64,000 nt of DNA from Takakia lepidozioides (Eukaryota > Streptophyta > Takakiopsida > Takakiales > Takakiaceae). Location: positions 3,784,001 to 3,848,000 of the forward strand of contig CM060734.1 of assembly GCA_030704615.1 (NCBI GenBank), given 5' to 3'. Under the pieces are notes generated by a model, which was given only the letters and a program-made list of their open reading frames with translations, was not told the DNA's origin and did not search any database. Shown here piece after piece: positions 62,270 to 64,000 of the stretch (position 1 is its first letter; every line of letters begins with the position of its first letter). A program made the translations under genes and the position numbers.

Positions 62270-63525
62270 ACATCTCACTGGTCACAGCCGTCACAGTCCC
62301 ACAGGCCACTGGGCACAGCCTGTCACAGCCCCTCACAGCTCGTCACAGCCTCAAAGGCCTCAGGCACAGCCTGTCACAGCCCCTCACAGCCCGTCACAGC
62401 CCCAAAGGCCTCAGGCGCGGCCTGTCACAGCCCCTCACAGCCCGTCACAGCCCCAAAGGCCATGGGCACGGCGTGTCACAGCCCGTCACAGCCCGTCACA
62501 GCCTCAAAGGCCTCAGGCACGGCCTGTCACAGCCCATCACAGCCCAAAGGCCTCAGGCACGGCCTGTCACAGCCCCTCACAGCCCGTCACAGCCCCAAAG
62601 GCCTCAGGCGCGGCCTGTCACAGCCCCTCACAGCCCGTCACAGCCCCAAAGGCCTCAGGCACGGCCTGTCACAGCCCGTCACAGCCCCAAAGGCCTCAGG
62701 CGCGGCCTGTCACAGCCCCTCACAGCCCGTCACAGCCCCAAAGGCCATGGGCACGGCCTGTCACAGCCCCTCACAGCCCGTCACAGCCCCAAAGGCCTCA
62801 GGCACGGCCTGTCACAGCCCATCACAGCCCCAAAGGCCTCAGGCACGGCCTGTCACAGCCCCTCACAGCCCGTCACAGCCCCAAAGGCCTCAGGCGCGGC
62901 CTGTCACAGCCCCTCACAGCCCCTCACAGCCCCAAAGGCCATGGGCACGGCCTGTCACAGCCCCTCACAGCCCGTCACAGCCTCAAAGGCCTCAGGCACG
63001 GCCTGTCACAGCCCCTCACAGCCCGTCACAGCCCAAAGGCCATGGGCACGGCCTGTCACAGCCCCTCACAGCCCGTCACAGCCTCAAAGGCCTCAGGCAC
63101 ACGGCCTGTCACAGCCTGACACAGCCCGTCACAGCCCCACAGGCACAGGGCACAGCCCATCACAGCCCATCACAGCCTCAAAGGCCTCAGGCACGGCCTG
63201 TCACAGCCCCTCACAGCCCATCACAGCCCAAAGGCCATGGGCACAGCCTGTCACAGCCCGTCACAGCCCCACAGGCCTCAGGGCACAGCCTGTCACAGCC
63301 CCGCACAGCCCGTCACAGCCCCAAAAGGCCACTGGGCACAGCCTGTCACAGCCTGACACAGCCCGTCACAGCCCCACAGGGCACAGGGCACAGCCTGTCA
63401 CAGCCCATCACAGCCTGTCACAGCTTGCCACAGCCCGTCACAGCCCGTCACAGCTCGCCACAGCCTGACACAGCCCGTCACAGCCCGTCACAGCTTGCCA
63501 CAGCTTGCCACAGCCCCACACATGG
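62270..63525. repeat. 51-bp satellite made of ~10-bp CACAGCCCNT subunits
   Basis: More than twenty higher-order units such as CACGGCCTGTCACAGCCCCT...CCCCAAAGGCCTCAGG (51 bp), with internal 10-11-bp subrepeats GTCACAGCCC. Because 51 is a multiple of three, long ORFs stay open in more than one plus frame (62180-63577, 62473-63468), encoding only repeated HSPSQP/KASGTAC peptides. It is not treated as a gene. It lies beyond the gag leader of the DNMT element; whether it is inside that element's LTR cannot be decided here. Confidence 0.9.
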
Positions 63526-64000
63526 CCGCTCTGGCACTTTAGCCATTTCTCCAAGGGGTTTAGCCACGCCAAGCTAGGGTTTGTGTCTCTTGGACTCTAG
63601 GCTTCTTTCCACCGAGCTATGGTGGCTGTGAGGAAATCAGCAAGGTATCCTTGCTCTTTCGGCTCCCACACACCACCATAGTAGCCCTAAGCCATGAGGT
63701 GGTTGCCACAAACCAAGCCTTCTTTCTCACTTAGCCTACCCAAACACGCCACTAAACTCAATGGCAAACAACCAAGTCCTGCTGGTTCCCAGCCCTTGTG
63801 AGCACTCATTCAAGCACTCTCCTTGGCCATAGCATCTGTCTTAGAGCCTCTTCCAGCCCCCTACACCTGCTGCTTTAAGAGTTGCGCTCCCTTCAAGCTT
63901 GAAGTTGAAACCCCAACTCACATATGCCCTACAAGTGCTTTTCTTTCACTCCAAGTGGAAACCAGCCCTAGACCTTCAGTTCTAGCTCTCTAAAGCTTGA
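63526..64000. other. window end, no gene recognised
   Basis: Non-repetitive sequence after the satellite, with no recognisable ORF, LTR end or PBS. The missing 5' LTR of the DNMT element may lie further right. Confidence 0.5.

Noticed and set aside
62180-63577. 465- and 331-residue plus-strand ORFs as proline-rich proteins
   Set aside because: They are translations of a 51-bp satellite that has no stops in these frames; no other coding evidence.

Overview
The window reads as repeat-rich nuclear DNA of a photosynthetic streptophyte. The evidence is a plastid fibrillin (PAP) gene, relics of plant-type PLS-class PPR genes, multi-exon genes with long introns, and dense layers of LTR and LINE retroelements. 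A charophyte alga (Chara-like or Klebsormidium-like) is my favoured guess, because cytosine-methyltransferase-bearing retrotransposons have been reported from charophytes and because the degenerate kinase and the basic low-complexity gene remind me of charophyte families. This is inference; the sequence alone does not fix the species.

Layout. 1-1626 (-) is the gag end of a Ty3-type element whose better copy lies at 54-62 kb. 2.1-6.7 kb holds an unrecognised ORF, an orphan exon of ribosomal protein eL29, a tandem array of paired GGCGCC-containing palindromes, a Lys/Ser-rich gene broken by one TGA, and a first array of GCGACCGCC hairpins. 6.8-25.5 kb (-) is a very long, multi-exon, filamin-repeat (Ig-like) surface-type gene. 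It has clear splice sites but many frame breaks, and a 4.7-kb LINE sits in one of its introns in antisense. 25-32 kb is mostly intronic or intergenic, with a dispersed repeat family. 32.0-33.1 kb is a 5'-truncated LINE with an (AAT)n tail, abutting the plastid fibrillin gene at 33.3-35.4 kb. 37.5-41.0 kb is a second Ty3 element, with TATA box, initiator-Met PBS and gag-pol remnants, itself hit by a SINE with a 12-bp target duplication. 41.3-43.0 kb is an unrecognised long ORF. 43-44.5 and 48.6-50.6 kb are PPR relics, flanking a LINE 5' half (44.5-47.1 kb) with a 2A-like NPGP motif and an endonuclease. 50.7-53.7 kb is a unit with hairpin arrays at both ends, a degenerate kinase gene and two large inverted repeats. 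53.7-62.0 kb (-) is the most interesting element. 62.27-63.52 kb is a 51-bp satellite.

The main find is the Ty3-type retrotransposon at 53.7-62.0 kb (-): gag, two zinc knuckles, DSGA protease, a complete C5 cytosine methyltransferase (DNMT), reverse transcriptase (RT), RNase H, integrase, and a C-terminal PHD finger. The DNMT has no AUG of its own ahead of its catalytic motifs. It joins RT through an in-frame UAG followed by CAA CCA, a match to the TMV-type UAG-CAR-YYA readthrough context. The gag/zinc-knuckle junction changes to the -1 register in both copies present. The element would carry both a DNA-methylation writer and a histone-tail reader. Retrotransposon DNMTs have precedent (dinoflagellates and charophytes); the PHD finger and the readthrough arrangement deserve checking as new.

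A general caution: single-base frame breaks and CGA-to-TGA type stops recur throughout the window, so decay, methylation-driven deamination and assembly indels all have to be kept in mind.
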